DNA of 64,000 nt, from contig JAQUHB010000010.1 of the NCBI GenBank assembly GCA_028683835.1, positions 17,523 to 81,522 of the forward strand. The letters run 5' to 3'. Numbering within the stretch: the stretch's first letter is position 1; every line of letters starts with the position of its first letter. Origin of the DNA: Sulfurimonadaceae bacterium (GTDB lineage: Bacteria > Campylobacterota > Campylobacteria > Campylobacterales > Sulfurimonadaceae). A program made the translations under genes and the position numbers. Under the pieces are notes generated by a model. The model had not been told where the DNA came from, searched no databases, and saw only the letters and a program-made list of their open reading frames with translations. This document shows, one piece after another, positions 15,807 through 24,794 of this stretch.

Positions 15807-18404
15807 TCATGCTTTTTTAGATTTCCTAATTTTGCTTCTTATTGCTTCGTATCTCTGAATTTCTTCATTGAGGTTAGAAGGTTCTGGTTTTTTGTAGGCA
15901 TATTTGTCGCTATGGGTGTGCCCTTCCATATATCTACAACATTGAGCGAAACTATCAAGGAGATCATTTATCAACGTCTCGTCAAAATAAACACTGGAAA
16001 GACTATCAACACTTACTCGTTCATTGTATCTCTGAACAACATTTTTAAATAAATCATTTATTACTAAAACTTCATAGCAAGTACGTAAAGCAGTGAATCC
16101 ACTTTTTAGTAAAAACTCTCTTTGTGCAGGAGCACATTCATCTTTGTTTGCATCAGAATAAAACTTCCTTACAGGTTCTGCGTTGCGATAAACTTTTTCA
16201 TGAGTTGGGGAATTTTTTAACCAAACTTGTCCAGGCTTTCCATTTCTATTTTCAATCCAGTGACATTCATGTAGCAGGCTGTTATCTGTAGCATAATTAA
16301 TTAAATTAGAAACAAAGACTAAATCATGTGTGAAAATGACGACCTGCTTGTTATTAGAAACAGAAACAAGACGTTCAGCAATAATACTTTTTCTTTCCTC
16401 ATCAAGAGAGTTAACAGGATCGTCAAAAATAACTCCTTTATTGATTGTTGTGATATTGGTTTCTGCAATGAAATCAGCAAGTGCAATTACTTTCTGTTCT
16501 CCTTCGCTCAAAATTGCAGAAGGGTCTTTCCCTTTAAGAAACAGTTGGCGGTTAGATTGTGCGTCTGAACTTTTTGCATCTATTTCAATGCCGAACTTTC
16601 CGTTCAGCTTTTCGCATTCATCATTAAATGCATTGATATAGTCGGTGTTGAAATATTCTTTTGACAACCGCTTTTCTGTGTTGGTTGATTGAGATTTAAA
16701 GCTTTGTTTGTTGAATTGATTTGCTTTGTTTACCCAAATCAAGTTTTTATTTAATCTTTCAATATCAGTATATCGGGCTTCCAATTTTTCTTTGTGAGCT
16801 AAATACATTTTTTGTTTTAGCAGTTCTGCTAATTTTTTAGTTTGTTCATCTTCTTCAAACGCTTTAATCTCTTCATCTACTTCTTTGCTGATAGTATCTA
16901 ATGCACTTATATCCAATTGCGTTTCAACTTGTGATAAATCTTTTTTTGTATTGATATTTGAAATAAGTGCTTGGCTTATTGTTGCTTGTTTTTTTAGTTC
17001 TTTTTCGAGCTTTGTTAAATCAGCTTCGTATTTTTCTTTTAGCCAAACTGTTAGTGTGTCAGTTTCTAGAAATTGATTGAAGTTTAATTTTTCATAGTCT
17101 TCTTTAATTTTAGTAAGCTTTTCATTCGCTATTTTGGCTTCTTGTTCAGCCACACTTTTTATATATGCCCAATAACTGCTTATCAGATTTTTAGGTGTAT
17201 CATCGCTGATTGATTGATGACATAATAAGCAGTTGTCTCCAATTTTAGGATATTCGCTTTCACCTTGAGTTGAGGCAAAATTTTCAGCCGCTTGAATGAA
17301 TTGTTTCCATTCTGTAGAACCAATATTTTGAACTTTATCGGTTTTAAATTTTTCAATGCCTTCTTTTTGAGCGCTGTCTTCTTTTGTTTTGCAATCATTG
17401 ATAGCTGATATTACCGTACCTAACCGTATTTGAGTAAACCATGAATTTAGAGTTTCTAAATTCTTTTTTCGAGCAGCTAATTGCGTTTTTATGCTTTGCA
17501 ATTCTTTTAATGCTTTATCTTTTTGAGCGAGAGCGACTTTTAAGTCGTCATGTTGTTTATCCAGTTGAGTTTTCTTTACTTTTTCCTCATCGGTATAAGG
17601 CAAGTGTGCTTTTAATTCTTCAAGCTTTGAGTTATGAGAAAGTTGAGTTAGAAAAGTTTTGATTTCAGATTCTCCCTGAAAGATATCATCATCGGCAAAT
17701 GGATTAGCTGTACTTTTTGTTTGAATATCGCTGAGCAACTTTGTGTTTAATTTTTCTAAAGCTGCGTTAAATTCATTAAACAACTGCAAGCCAGCAGGAC
17801 GGAAACTAAAATCATTTCTTACGCTAAGGTGTTTTTTACCAATGTCCCCATCAAAAACAGCAAATTGATTAAATATCCCGTTTCCAGCATTGTCAGGATA
17901 TTTCAATAAAATGTTAGTTCCATCTGCAGAAAAATTAAATATTGCAGAAATTGGTTTGTGCCCTGACACAATATTGATATTTTGAAGAATGTCTCCTTTG
18001 TCTTTTGAGTAAAAAACATTTTTCAAAAGTCGAACATAACCAGACTTTCCCGCACCATTAGCTCCATAAATGATAGTTAGATTTGGTGTTAATTCAATGG
18101 TTTGGTTTTCGGTAAGTGCATTAACTCCTTCAACATTTAACAGAGACACAAAGGATAAATTTTCTTTAAAGTCATCAGAGGCATTTGGGTTGTAGGAAAT
18201 GGAAAGTTCTGGTTTGTCGGTTTCTTCTTTAAGAGCTAATTTTTCAAGCAAATAAGAATACGAAGTATCTATTATGGCATCTGTAATTTCATTGCCCGCT
18301 AAGATTTCAGAATACAGATATTTTGCCCAATACGGTTGAGAATTAGCAAACTCTTTAACCTCTGTTTCAAGGGTTTTTATTTCTTCTACTATATTATCTT
18401 CCAT
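15807..18404 (-). CDS. RloC/PrrC-like AAA ATPase with putative HEPN RNase tail (cassette gene)
   Basis: 865 aa, SMC/Rad50-type. Walker A 'GANGAGKSG' (about 114-122), long coiled coils with an apical 'CLLC' (about 392-395) like a zinc hook, then ABC signature 'LSEGEQKV' (about 632), Walker B 'VIFDDP' (about 658) and 'FTHD' (about 691). The C-terminus has 'RTCYE' (R774, E778) and 'RYMEGH' (R824-x4-H829), the Rx4-6H pattern of HEPN nucleases; RloC and PrrC anticodon nucleases have this overall plan. A role in phage defence through tRNA cleavage is therefore a good but untested guess. The ORF track starts six codons earlier, overlapping the attC R' box; ATG 18404 has GAGGA ahead of it. At 2.7 kb it is large for an integron cassette. 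Confidence 0.8.
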   Translation of the reverse strand: MEDNIVEEIKTLETEVKEFANSQPYWAKYLYSEILAGNEITDAIIDTSYSYLLEKLALKEETDKPELSISYNPNASDDFKENLSFVSLLNVEGVNALTENQTIELTPNLTIIYGANGAGKSGYVRLLKNVFYSKDKGDILQNINIVSGHKPISAIFNFSADGTNILLKYPDNAGNGIFNQFAVFDGDIGKKHLSVRNDFSFRPAGLQLFNEFNAALEKLNTKLLSDIQTKSTANPFADDDIFQGESEIKTFLTQLSHNSKLEELKAHLPYTDEEKVKKTQLDKQHDDLKVALAQKDKALKELQSIKTQLAARKKNLETLNSWFTQIRLGTVISAINDCKTKEDSAQKEGIEKFKTDKVQNIGSTEWKQFIQAAENFASTQGESEYPKIGDNCLLCHQSISDDTPKNLISSYWAYIKSVAEQEAKIANEKLTKIKEDYEKLNFNQFLETDTLTVWLKEKYEADLTKLEKELKKQATISQALISNINTKKDLSQVETQLDISALDTISKEVDEEIKAFEEDEQTKKLAELLKQKMYLAHKEKLEARYTDIERLNKNLIWVNKANQFNKQSFKSQSTNTEKRLSKEYFNTDYINAFNDECEKLNGKFGIEIDAKSSDAQSNRQLFLKGKDPSAILSEGEQKVIALADFIAETNITTINKGVIFDDPVNSLDEERKSIIAERLVSVSNNKQVVIFTHDLVFVSNLINYATDNSLLHECHWIENRNGKPGQVWLKNSPTHEKVYRNAEPVRKFYSDANKDECAPAQREFLLKSGFTALRTCYEVLVINDLFKNVVQRYNERVSVDSLSSVYFDETLINDLLDSFAQCCRYMEGHTHSDKYAYKKPEPSNLNEEIQRYEAIRSKIRKSKKA

Positions 18405-18418
18405 ATTCAATTCCTCTT

Positions 18419-18487
18419 GCATAACGTTTAAAATGAGCCGATGAATTGCCCGCAGGGTAATTTATTGGCTCCACTGATTTGTTAAAT
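18419..18487 (-). other. attC site of the first gene cassette
   Basis: 69 bp. Minus strand: ATTTAAC (R'', a perfect match to RYYYAAC) to GTTATGC (R'). Stem GAGCC(A/G)AT(A/G)AATTGCCC pairs with GGGTAATTTATTGGCTC. It differs from the attC at 15684-15752 at only two or three positions. It sits 1 bp after the stop of the 176-aa gene and directly before the RloC-like gene. Confidence 0.8.
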
Positions 18488-18488
18488 T

Positions 18489-19019
18489 TCATCTACCAGC
18501 CATTTTGAATATATCTTTTTGCATCTGAATAAAAATAGATTGTGTTGCTTCAACTTGTGTTATTGCCTTAGATAATAATGCTTCTGGTAAGTTATCATAA
18601 GCTGGATACTGTCCTTCACAATAAGATGAACTGGAACTCATAAATGGTTTAGCTTCAGATAGAATTTTTGAATAATTATCTATTAAGTTATTAATTGACT
18701 TCATCTGAGTATCGGATAATAAATGAGAGTTTTTGTCTCTAAACTTTTTCATTGTGCTTATGTTTTCTGTTAATTTAATAATAAAAAGTTCTTCATTAGA
18801 AAGAACTGCTCTGATACCTATTGAAGCGTTTTGAATAGTTTGATTGATTTTGCCAAACTCATTAAGTACTTCCATTTCCATATCAAATAGTTTTGTATTG
18901 TTTTGCAACTGAGATTTATGGTCTTCAAGTCTTCTTTGAAACCATAGTTTGTATGCTGCAAAAAGAACTCCTCCACTTGTAAGTAAACTTGTTGAAACTG
19001 TCCCCCAATCTACACCCAT
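18489..19019 (-). CDS. Membrane-anchored coiled-coil protein (cassette gene)
   Basis: 176 aa, no family recognised. One N-terminal hydrophobic segment (about 8-27, 'STSLLTSGGVLFAAYKLWF') is followed by basic 'QRRLEDHK' and a long cytoplasmic helical region, probably coiled coil. AGGA lies five bases ahead of the ATG. This is the first gene cassette after the integrase end, preceded only by one 153-bp cassette, so it would be the best expressed from an integron promoter. Small single-TM proteins of this type occur in phage-defence settings, but no function can be claimed. Confidence 0.65.
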   Translation of the reverse strand: MGVDWGTVSTSLLTSGGVLFAAYKLWFQRRLEDHKSQLQNNTKLFDMEMEVLNEFGKINQTIQNASIGIRAVLSNEELFIIKLTENISTMKKFRDKNSHLLSDTQMKSINNLIDNYSKILSEAKPFMSSSSSYCEGQYPAYDNLPEALLSKAITQVEATQSIFIQMQKDIFKMAGR

Positions 19020-19038
19020 ATTATTCCTTTTAATTTAA

Positions 19039-19191
19039 CGGTGGCGCGGGTAAGCGACAACCGAATAAAAAATTTTAATTTTTTGTTTGGGTGCTCGTTT
19101 CTCCCGCTTGTTATCTGGTGCTGTGCGGCAGATGACGAGCGGGTGTTCAGCCCGCGCTACCGTTATCTCGGATGCGTAGCGTCCGAGATAA
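19039..19191 (-). mobile_element. Gene-less integron cassette, copy 1 (next to attI)
   Basis: 153 bp, same limits as the other two copies but with three substitutions (for example GACAACC for GACAGCC, and CGCTACC for CGCCACC). It occupies the first position in the array, directly against the integrase-side flank. The bases after its end (TTAAAT) form a perfect GTTRRRY R' box with the next cassette. Confidence 0.75.
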
Positions 19192-19402
19192 CTATTTATT
19201 CAACGAACATTATATATGGTTTAACCTAAAATAGCTAAATAAACATACACTAAAAATGTTTGTTTAAATGATAAAAATATTGCAAAATGCAAGATTTCAA
19301 TGATTTTACATCTAAAAACACTAACATTTATAAAATCATGATGTACATTTAAAAATATTTTTGCCGTTATTTGAACATTTTGTCGTTTAATTTTAGGAGC
19401 TT
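19192..19402. promoter_or_regulatory. Candidate attI and Pc region between array and integrase
   Basis: 211 bp of AT-rich DNA separating the array from intI. The crossover site would be the G complementary to 19192 followed by TTATCT, making attI lie immediately right of it. On the minus strand a TATAAT box (plus-strand ATTATA, 19209-19214) points into the array and could be the cassette promoter Pc; its -35 is poor. Inverted pairs TGATTTTA/TAAAATCA (19301-19308, 19331-19338) and AAACAT/ATGTTT (19241-19261) might bind a regulator. No LexA-type box is seen. Confidence 0.5.
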
Positions 19403-19416
19403 ATGATGAAAAAAAA
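19395..19416 (+). promoter_or_regulatory. intI ribosome site, start codons and A8 tract out of frame
   Basis: AGGAG (19395-19399) is well placed for the double ATG at 19403 and 19406, which are followed by eight A residues (19409-19416). That frame stops after eight codons. With nine (or six) A residues the same ATG would read MMKK(K)[10 protein letters not shown], joining the integrase frame. The coding frame upstream of the GTG at 19429 matches IntI proteins ('[11 protein letters not shown]'), so this is the true start region. Confidence 0.75.
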
Positions 19417-19428
19417 CTACTTGACATA

Positions 19429-20367
19429 GTGAGAGATAAGATTAGATTTAAACATTACAGCATTTCAACAGAAAAAACTTATGTTTTTTGGATAAAACAC
19501 TATATTTTTTTTCATCAGAAGCGACATCCTATAGATTTAGGTAAAAAAGAGATAGAAGATTTTTTAACTTTTTTGGCAGTGACCAAAAAAGTATCACCAA
19601 CAACACAGAATCAAGCTTTTAGTGCTTTGCTCTTTTTATACAGAGAAGTTTTAGGCGTTGATATCAGGACATGGAATGTTCAAGCTTTAAGGGCACAACA
19701 AAGAAAACACATTCCAGTAGTCCTTACTAAAGATGAAGTTCACAACATTATTTTGAATATGAATGGCATTTATCAGCTTATGGTCAAGTTTATGTACGGA
19801 TGCGGACTCAGAATGAGCGAGGTACAAAACATACGTATCAAAGATATAGATTTTGGTTTTGACAAAATCTATATATGGGATAGTAAGTCTTTAAAAGACA
19901 GAACTGTACCGCTTCCTCTTAAAATAAAAAATGAGCTAAAAATTCAAGTGGAAAAAGTAAAAGATCTTCATAAAAAAGACTTAGAAGATGGATATGGAAG
20001 TGTATATATCCCTTATGCGTTAGAGCGAAAATATCCTAATGCTAAATATGACACAAAATGGCAATACGTTTTTCCAATGAATAATATTTCTACTGATCCA
20101 AGAAGTGCTGAACAAAGGCGACACCATATTTTAGATGCTACTTTGAGTAGAAATATAAAAAGTGCTGTAGCAAAATCAAAAATAGATAAAAGAGTTACTT
20201 CCCATATTTTTAGGCACAGTTATGCTACTCATTTACTACAAGCTGGGATAGATTTAAGAAGTATTCAGGAATTATTGGGTCATAAAAGTGTTGAAACTAC
20301 GATGATATATACTCATGTAGTCTCAGAAATGAATAAATCCAAAGTTATCAGCCCTTTAGATTTCTAG
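19429..20367 (+). CDS. intI: Integron integrase IntI (start region frameshifted)
   Basis: Tyrosine recombinase of the integron class that joins attC to attI. Catalytic residues by position in the 312-aa ORF: R128 ('GLRMSE'), K156 ('LKDR'), H259 and R262 ('[13 protein letters not shown]'), H285 ('LLGHKSV'), Y294 ('TMIYTHV'). The IntI-specific additional patch is present: '[20 protein letters not shown]' and '[13 protein letters not shown]'. It is divergent from the cassette array, the usual integron layout. The listed start is a GTG without ribosome site; the natural ATG at 19403 is out of frame by one base at an A8 run. So the protein may be inactive, made by slippage, or a sequencing error may be present. 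Its 3' end overlaps a small ORF on the other strand. Confidence 0.9.
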   Translation: MRDKIRFKHYSISTEKTYVFWIKHYIFFHQKRHPIDLGKKEIEDFLTFLAVTKKVSPTTQNQAFSALLFLYREVLGVDIRTWNVQALRAQQRKHIPVVLTKDEVHNIILNMNGIYQLMVKFMYGCGLRMSEVQNIRIKDIDFGFDKIYIWDSKSLKDRTVPLPLKIKNELKIQVEKVKDLHKKDLEDGYGSVYIPYALERKYPNAKYDTKWQYVFPMNNISTDPRSAEQRRHHILDATLSRNIKSAVAKSKIDKRVTSHIFRHSYATHLLQAGIDLRSIQELLGHKSVETTMIYTHVVSEMNKSKVISPLDF

Positions 20368-20476
20368 ACTTTTTGCCTTGTTTTACAAGAGCTATGCCAA
20401 TGCCGATGAAGACAAAGATGATAGCAATGCTTTCAAAAACGAAGCTAAGTGTCACGGGCTGAGTGAAATCAGGCAT
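20348..20476 (-). CDS. Small 42-aa membrane protein overlapping ileS end
   Basis: Too short for the ORF track. The ATG at 20476 overlaps the ileS stop (ATGCCTGA), suggesting translational coupling. The frame reads [16 protein letters not shown], then a 17-residue hydrophobic helix '[15 protein letters not shown]', then [11 protein letters not shown] and stop. A single-TM protein with a basic C-terminal tail on the cytoplasmic side is predicted. The last 20 bp overlap the 3' end of intI in the opposite direction, so arrival of the integron may have altered its tail. Function unknown. Confidence 0.6.
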   Translation of the reverse strand: MPDFTQPVTLSFVFESIAIIFVFIGIGIALVKQGKKSRNLKG

Positions 20477-23231
20477 TTACTACCTTTGCACAGCGTTCGC
20501 AGAGACACTCTTCGTTTGCGGCTTGAAATTTCCAGCATCTTGGGCATTTCACTCTAGAAGCTTTTATGACAACAAACTCATCGCCGTTTACACTAAAGTG
20601 ACCAAGCTCTTCGCCAGCTACATCGTTGTTGTTGAGGCTTGAAACCACAAACCAATCCTCAGCTTCTGTAGCATCCATAGAAAGAAGGATGCTAGAACTT
20701 GTAGAGATCTCCACCTCTAAAGTGCTTTTGATCTTTTTCTCTTTTTTCAGCGCATCTACCACTTCAAAGAAAGCGTCTCTTACTTTTAACATGTAAGCTT
20801 CATCAAATCCTGATTCGCTTACTTGTAAAGGTGCATATTCAAGGTCGAAGATATCTTGTGCATCGCCTTTTATGACTGCAGGAGCGTTTTCTAAAATCTC
20901 ATCTGCAGTGTAAGTAAGTATCGGTGCTACGAGTGTCAGCAATGATTTTGCGATCATCGCCAATGCGCTCTGGCTTGAACGTCTATGCATATCGTTTTTA
21001 TCATCACAGTAGAGTCTGTCTTTTGTAATGTCGATGTAGATACCGCTTAGGTCGTTTACGACGAAGTTGTTGAGTAAACTCATCGCTTGGACAAAGTTGT
21101 AATCTTGAAAGTTTTTCATCACATCTGCAAAGACTTTGCTTGCTTTTTCAAGTATCCATCTATCTAGGATTCCCATATCTTTGACATCTACAAGAGTCTC
21201 TAAATCATCGATGTTTGCGAGCATGATTCTAAATGTATTTCTTAGTTTGCGGTAGTTTTCTGCTATCTGTTTTAAGATATCATCAGAGATTTTGAGGTCG
21301 CTTTGATAGTCGCTTGATGCAACCCATAGACGAAGAATTTCAGAACCAAACTCTTTTAAGACTTTGTCTGGTGCGACGACGTTGCCTTTAGACTTACTCA
21401 TTTTCTCGCCCTTCGCATCGACGGTAAAACCGTGCGTAAGGACTGTTTTATATGGCGCTTTGTGTTGTACTGCGGCACTTAGGAAAAGTGAAGACTGGAA
21501 CCATCCGCGGTGTTGATCGCTACCTTCTAAGTAAATATCTGCAGGATATTCGCCGGCATCATAGTTACGAGATTTTAAAACTGCGTTCCAAGTAGAACCG
21601 CTGTCAAACCAAACGTCTAAGATATCTGTCACTTTTTCAAGTTCATCAGCTTTGTAAACGCATCCCGGATAGAGTAGTTCTGAGATATCCATAGAGTACC
21701 AAACGTCACTTCCCTGCTGCTCGAATATCATCGCGACAAAGTTCATCACTTTCTCGTCAAACACTACTTCGCCCGTAGCTTTTACTCTAAAAAATGCGAT
21801 AGGCACACCCCAGTCACGCTGACGAGAGATACACCAGTCAGGACGGTTTGCCACCATAGAGTTCAAACGGTTACGCCCAGTTTCAGGATAAAAAGCGGTC
21901 TTTGCCACTTCATCTGCTGCGATCTCTCTTAAAGTCTTGCCCTCACCCACAGGAGTTCCATCCACAGAGATAAACCACTGTTTTGTAGCTCTATAGATCA
22001 ATGGTGTATGACTTCTCCAACAGTGTGGATATGAGTGAGAAAAACGGCTTACATGTAAGACACTTTCACCCAACAATTCGATGATTGCTTCGTTTGATTT
22101 GAAGATATGTTTGCCTACGAAATCCTCTGCATTAGGAATCAATTCCAGTCCTACAACCGTTTCATCATAACATCCGGTTTCATCAACAGGCATGACTACT
22201 TCAAGATCATATTTGAGACCTACACGGTAGTCATCTTCACCGTGTCCCGGAGCTGTGTGAACCGCACCCGTACCATTTTCCATGAGTACGTGCTCGCCTA
22301 GAACTAATGTAGATTCTCTGCCATTTAAAGGATTCAGCGCTTTTAAATGCTCAAAAACAGGTGCATCAAAAGTTTGTGCTATCTCACCTTTGATAATCTC
22401 CGCTTTGTGAAGCGTTTCATACAGTTTGCTCGCAACTATATATCCATCAGTAGTAAGAACATACTGCTCATCAGGATTGATAGAGATACCTGTATTTGCA
22501 GGGATCGTCCAAGGAGTCGTTGTCCAGATAACAACTGCGGCTTTAGAGTTGATGCCCACTTTTGCTTTTGCATCATCACTGAGTTCAAACGCGATATAGA
22601 TAGAGTAATCCTCTTTATCTTGATACTCAACTTCAGCTTCAGCCAAAGCAGTTCTCTCAGCCCAGCTCCAAAAAACAGGTTTTGAGCGCTCGATAAGAAG
22701 CCCTTTTTTTGCTACTTCGCAGAGAGTTCTATAGATATTTGCTTCAAATTTATAGTCCATAGTGACATAAGGATTTTCCCAGTCAGCGATGATTCCAAGC
22801 TGTTTGAACTCACCGCGTTGGACATCTACAAAAGATGCCGCGTGCTCACGGCAAAGTTTTCTAATCTCTGAAGTTTCAAGCAACTCTTTTTTCTGTTTTC
22901 CGCCAAGTTTTTTCTCTACTTGCTGCTCGATCGGAAGTCCATGACAATCCCAGCCCGGAGTCAAACGCACAGATTTTCCTGCAAAATAGTTCTGTTTTAC
23001 TATGATATCTTTTAGTATTTTATTGAGTGCGTGACCGATGTGGATATTGCCGTTTGCATATGGAGGGCCATCATGAAGTGTAAAAGATTCTCTGCCCTTA
23101 CGTTTGTTTTTCATCTTTGTATAAACATCTTTTTCATACCAAGATGCGTATCTTATAGGCTCATTTTGCGGAAGATTTCCACGCATAGCAAAATTTGTTG
23201 TAGGTAAAAGAAGTGTATCTTTATAGTCCAT
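20469..23231 (-). CDS. ileS: Isoleucyl-tRNA synthetase
   Basis: Class I synthetase charging tRNA(Ile); 920 aa, normal length for bacterial IleS. Visible: '[11 protein letters not shown]' (HIGH, near residue 60), '[10 protein letters not shown]', the CP1 editing domain with '[11 protein letters not shown]', 'DVWFDSGST', 'KMSKSKGN' (near 615), anticodon-binding helices, and a C-terminal zinc knuckle with CxxC pairs ('CPRCWKF', 'CLCERC'). GAGG ribosome site precedes the ATG. A small membrane-protein gene is coupled to its 3' end. Confidence 0.98.
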   Translation of the reverse strand: MDYKDTLLLPTTNFAMRGNLPQNEPIRYASWYEKDVYTKMKNKRKGRESFTLHDGPPYANGNIHIGHALNKILKDIIVKQNYFAGKSVRLTPGWDCHGLPIEQQVEKKLGGKQKKELLETSEIRKLCREHAASFVDVQRGEFKQLGIIADWENPYVTMDYKFEANIYRTLCEVAKKGLLIERSKPVFWSWAERTALAEAEVEYQDKEDYSIYIAFELSDDAKAKVGINSKAAVVIWTTTPWTIPANTGISINPDEQYVLTTDGYIVASKLYETLHKAEIIKGEIAQTFDAPVFEHLKALNPLNGRESTLVLGEHVLMENGTGAVHTAPGHGEDDYRVGLKYDLEVVMPVDETGCYDETVVGLELIPNAEDFVGKHIFKSNEAIIELLGESVLHVSRFSHSYPHCWRSHTPLIYRATKQWFISVDGTPVGEGKTLREIAADEVAKTAFYPETGRNRLNSMVANRPDWCISRQRDWGVPIAFFRVKATGEVVFDEKVMNFVAMIFEQQGSDVWYSMDISELLYPGCVYKADELEKVTDILDVWFDSGSTWNAVLKSRNYDAGEYPADIYLEGSDQHRGWFQSSLFLSAAVQHKAPYKTVLTHGFTVDAKGEKMSKSKGNVVAPDKVLKEFGSEILRLWVASSDYQSDLKISDDILKQIAENYRKLRNTFRIMLANIDDLETLVDVKDMGILDRWILEKASKVFADVMKNFQDYNFVQAMSLLNNFVVNDLSGIYIDITKDRLYCDDKNDMHRRSSQSALAMIAKSLLTLVAPILTYTADEILENAPAVIKGDAQDIFDLEYAPLQVSESGFDEAYMLKVRDAFFEVVDALKKEKKIKSTLEVEISTSSSILLSMDATEAEDWFVVSSLNNNDVAGEELGHFSVNGDEFVVIKASRVKCPRCWKFQAANEECLCERCAKVVNA

Positions 23232-23348
23232 TGAGGCCTCATTTATTAGAGTTTTTATTTATTTAAAAATTGTTGGATTATATCTTTAAAGTGTTTAAAA
23301 CCCACTGATGTGATATAATCCAGTAATGTTATTTTTGAAGGTTTATCT

Positions 23349-24443
23349 ATGAAATTCAATCTCCTATTTATCGGCAACAAGTTTTCAAACAACAGTTATT
23401 TAAAAAATTACATTCTTCGTGAGATAGATAAAAGAATTGCTTTTATTGACTCGATCACCTTTTTTCAAGAGAATGACAACTCACTTTTTTTGCATCTTGA
23501 ACGTGAATTATCATCTGAAGCAAAACTCCTTATTGTCACTACAAAACAAAACTTCAGTGTCGTCGGTAAACTTTTATGCACTGTCACGGCAGATAACCAA
23601 ATTCTCAAAGAAAATATGCTTTTACCGTCAAGATGTACGGTTTTTGAAGATCAGAGTTATCTTTTAAACTATGAAAATAGTATTATCAATGTCTTACATG
23701 TGGATGAACTTTGTGAGTTTCCGAGACTTTTGCTTGATGATGAGAACTCCAATGCGACTATCCATCTTTTCCGTGAAGATAGAGAAAGCGCAAAGGCGCT
23801 ACTCTCCCCTATCGCACAGACCAATGAAGTAAAGATAGAGTTTACGGATATTGTAGAAAACTGGTTGCAGATAGATATAACAAGCAGAAAGTATGGAAAT
23901 ATCACACAGTTTATCTCCTCGGCAAAACAGCTTTTAAGCTCCAAGATCATCGCGGCTTCCAATATTCCCGCATACATCATCGAAAAGCTCAATCACGCAC
24001 AAAGAAAAGTCACCTTTGCAGAGAGCTGTACAGGCGGATTACTCTCCTATATGTTTACAAAAGAGAGTGGCGCGTCAAATGTATTTGACGGCTCACTGAT
24101 CACTTATTCAAACGCACTCAAAGAAAATTGGCTTGCAGTAGATCATAATAACTTAGAGAGTTTTGGAGCTGTGAGTGCGGATGTGGTCCAAGAGATGAGC
24201 GAAGGTGCTCTCAACGTCAGCTATGCTAACTATTCTATTGCCATCAGTGGCATTGCTGGTCCAACGGGTAGCACAGAAGAAAAACCTGTAGGCACTGTCT
24301 ATATAAGTGCAAGAAGTAAAAAAAATGAAAAAACATATATGCTTTCACTTTCAGGAGACCGTAAATATATCCAAGAACAGAGTGCTTTATACGCTATAAA
24401 AATGTTACTTGAAATAGATAAAGAACTTTTTTTCGCAAATTGA
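23349..24443 (+). CDS. CinA-family protein with PncC (NMN deamidase) domain
   Basis: 364 aa. Residues about 205-360 are the CinA C-terminal domain, which deamidates nicotinamide mononucleotide in pyridine-nucleotide salvage: 'VTFAESCTGGLLSYMFT', 'GSLITYSNALKENWLAV', 'AISGIAGPTGSTEEKPVGTVY'. The first ~200 residues replace the MoaB-like domain of classical CinA with a sequence I can only call degenerate. AAGG precedes the ATG; divergent from ileS with a 117-bp promoter region between. Confidence 0.85.
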   Translation: MKFNLLFIGNKFSNNSYLKNYILREIDKRIAFIDSITFFQENDNSLFLHLERELSSEAKLLIVTTKQNFSVVGKLLCTVTADNQILKENMLLPSRCTVFEDQSYLLNYENSIINVLHVDELCEFPRLLLDDENSNATIHLFREDRESAKALLSPIAQTNEVKIEFTDIVENWLQIDITSRKYGNITQFISSAKQLLSSKIIAASNIPAYIIEKLNHAQRKVTFAESCTGGLLSYMFTKESGASNVFDGSLITYSNALKENWLAVDHNNLESFGAVSADVVQEMSEGALNVSYANYSIAISGIAGPTGSTEEKPVGTVYISARSKKNEKTYMLSLSGDRKYIQEQSALYAIKMLLEIDKELFFAN

Positions 24444-24453
24444 GCGAAAAGCC

Positions 24454-24482
24454 TTGACAAAAAAAATCTATTTACATATAAT
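24454..24482 (+). promoter_or_regulatory. Consensus sigma70 promoter of the tRNA operon
   Basis: TTGACA (24454-24459), a 17-bp spacer and TATAAT (24477-24482): a perfect consensus promoter starting 10 bp after the cinA stop. The discriminator is GC-rich (CGCCCT), as in stringently controlled stable-RNA promoters. Confidence 0.9.
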
Positions 24483-24509
24483 TTCGCCCTCACAAGAAAG
24501 TGAGAAAAT

Positions 24510-24585
24510 GTCTCGTTAGCTCAGCTGGTAGAGCACGTCACTTTTAATGATGTGGCCGATGGTTCGAATCCATCACGGGACACCA
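24510..24585 (+). tRNA. tRNA-Lys (TTT)
   Basis: 76 nt with encoded CCA. Acceptor GTCTCGT pairs with ACGGGAC; anticodon stem CGTCA/TGATG frames loop CTTTTAA, anticodon TTT. D-arm and T-arm are canonical. First gene of a six-tRNA operon. Confidence 0.95.
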
Positions 24586-24599
24586 GTGACAATATAGGT

Positions 24600-24676
24600 G
24601 CAGCGGTAGTTCAGTTGGTTAGAATACCTGCCTGTCACGCAGGGGGTCGCGGGTTCGAGCCCCGTCCGCTGCGCCA
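24600..24676 (+). tRNA. tRNA-Asp (GTC), copy 1
   Basis: 77 nt with encoded CCA. Acceptor GCAGCGG/CCGCTGC, anticodon stem CCTGC/GCAGG with loop CTGTCAC, anticodon GTC. Identical to the copy at 25132. Confidence 0.95.
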
Positions 24677-24689
24677 CTTTAAAAATAAT

Positions 24690-24765
24690 GGGCGTTTAGC
24701 TCAGTTGGTAGAGCGCTACCCTTACAAGGTAGATGTCACAAGTTCGAGTCTTGTAATGCCCACCA
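24690..24765 (+). tRNA. tRNA-Val (TAC), copy 1
   Basis: 76 nt with encoded CCA. Acceptor GGGCGTT/AATGCCC, anticodon stem CTACC/GGTAG with loop CTTACAA, anticodon TAC. Identical to the copy at 24896. Confidence 0.95.
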
Positions 24766-24794
24766 TTATTTATACGCCTTTTGTTTATGAAAGT

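Larger units (their letters stand above)
14092..20367. mobile_element. Integron: intI plus cassette array
   Basis: Limits are those directly supported: integrase at the right, then six cassettes going left with all genes on the minus strand. Order from attI: 153-bp unit, 176-aa gene, RloC-like gene, 153-bp unit, ankyrin gene, 153-bp unit. Each junction has the G/TT crossover pattern. The REPIN-like repeat, DUF2158 pseudogene and toxin-antitoxin pair further left (13244-14091) may be older cassettes whose attC sites have decayed; no clear attC is visible there. Confidence 0.82.

Noticed and set aside
19192-19402. LexA/SOS box controlling intI, as in Gammaproteobacterial integrons
   Set aside because: No CTGT-N8-ACAG pattern is present, and this phylum generally lacks LexA.
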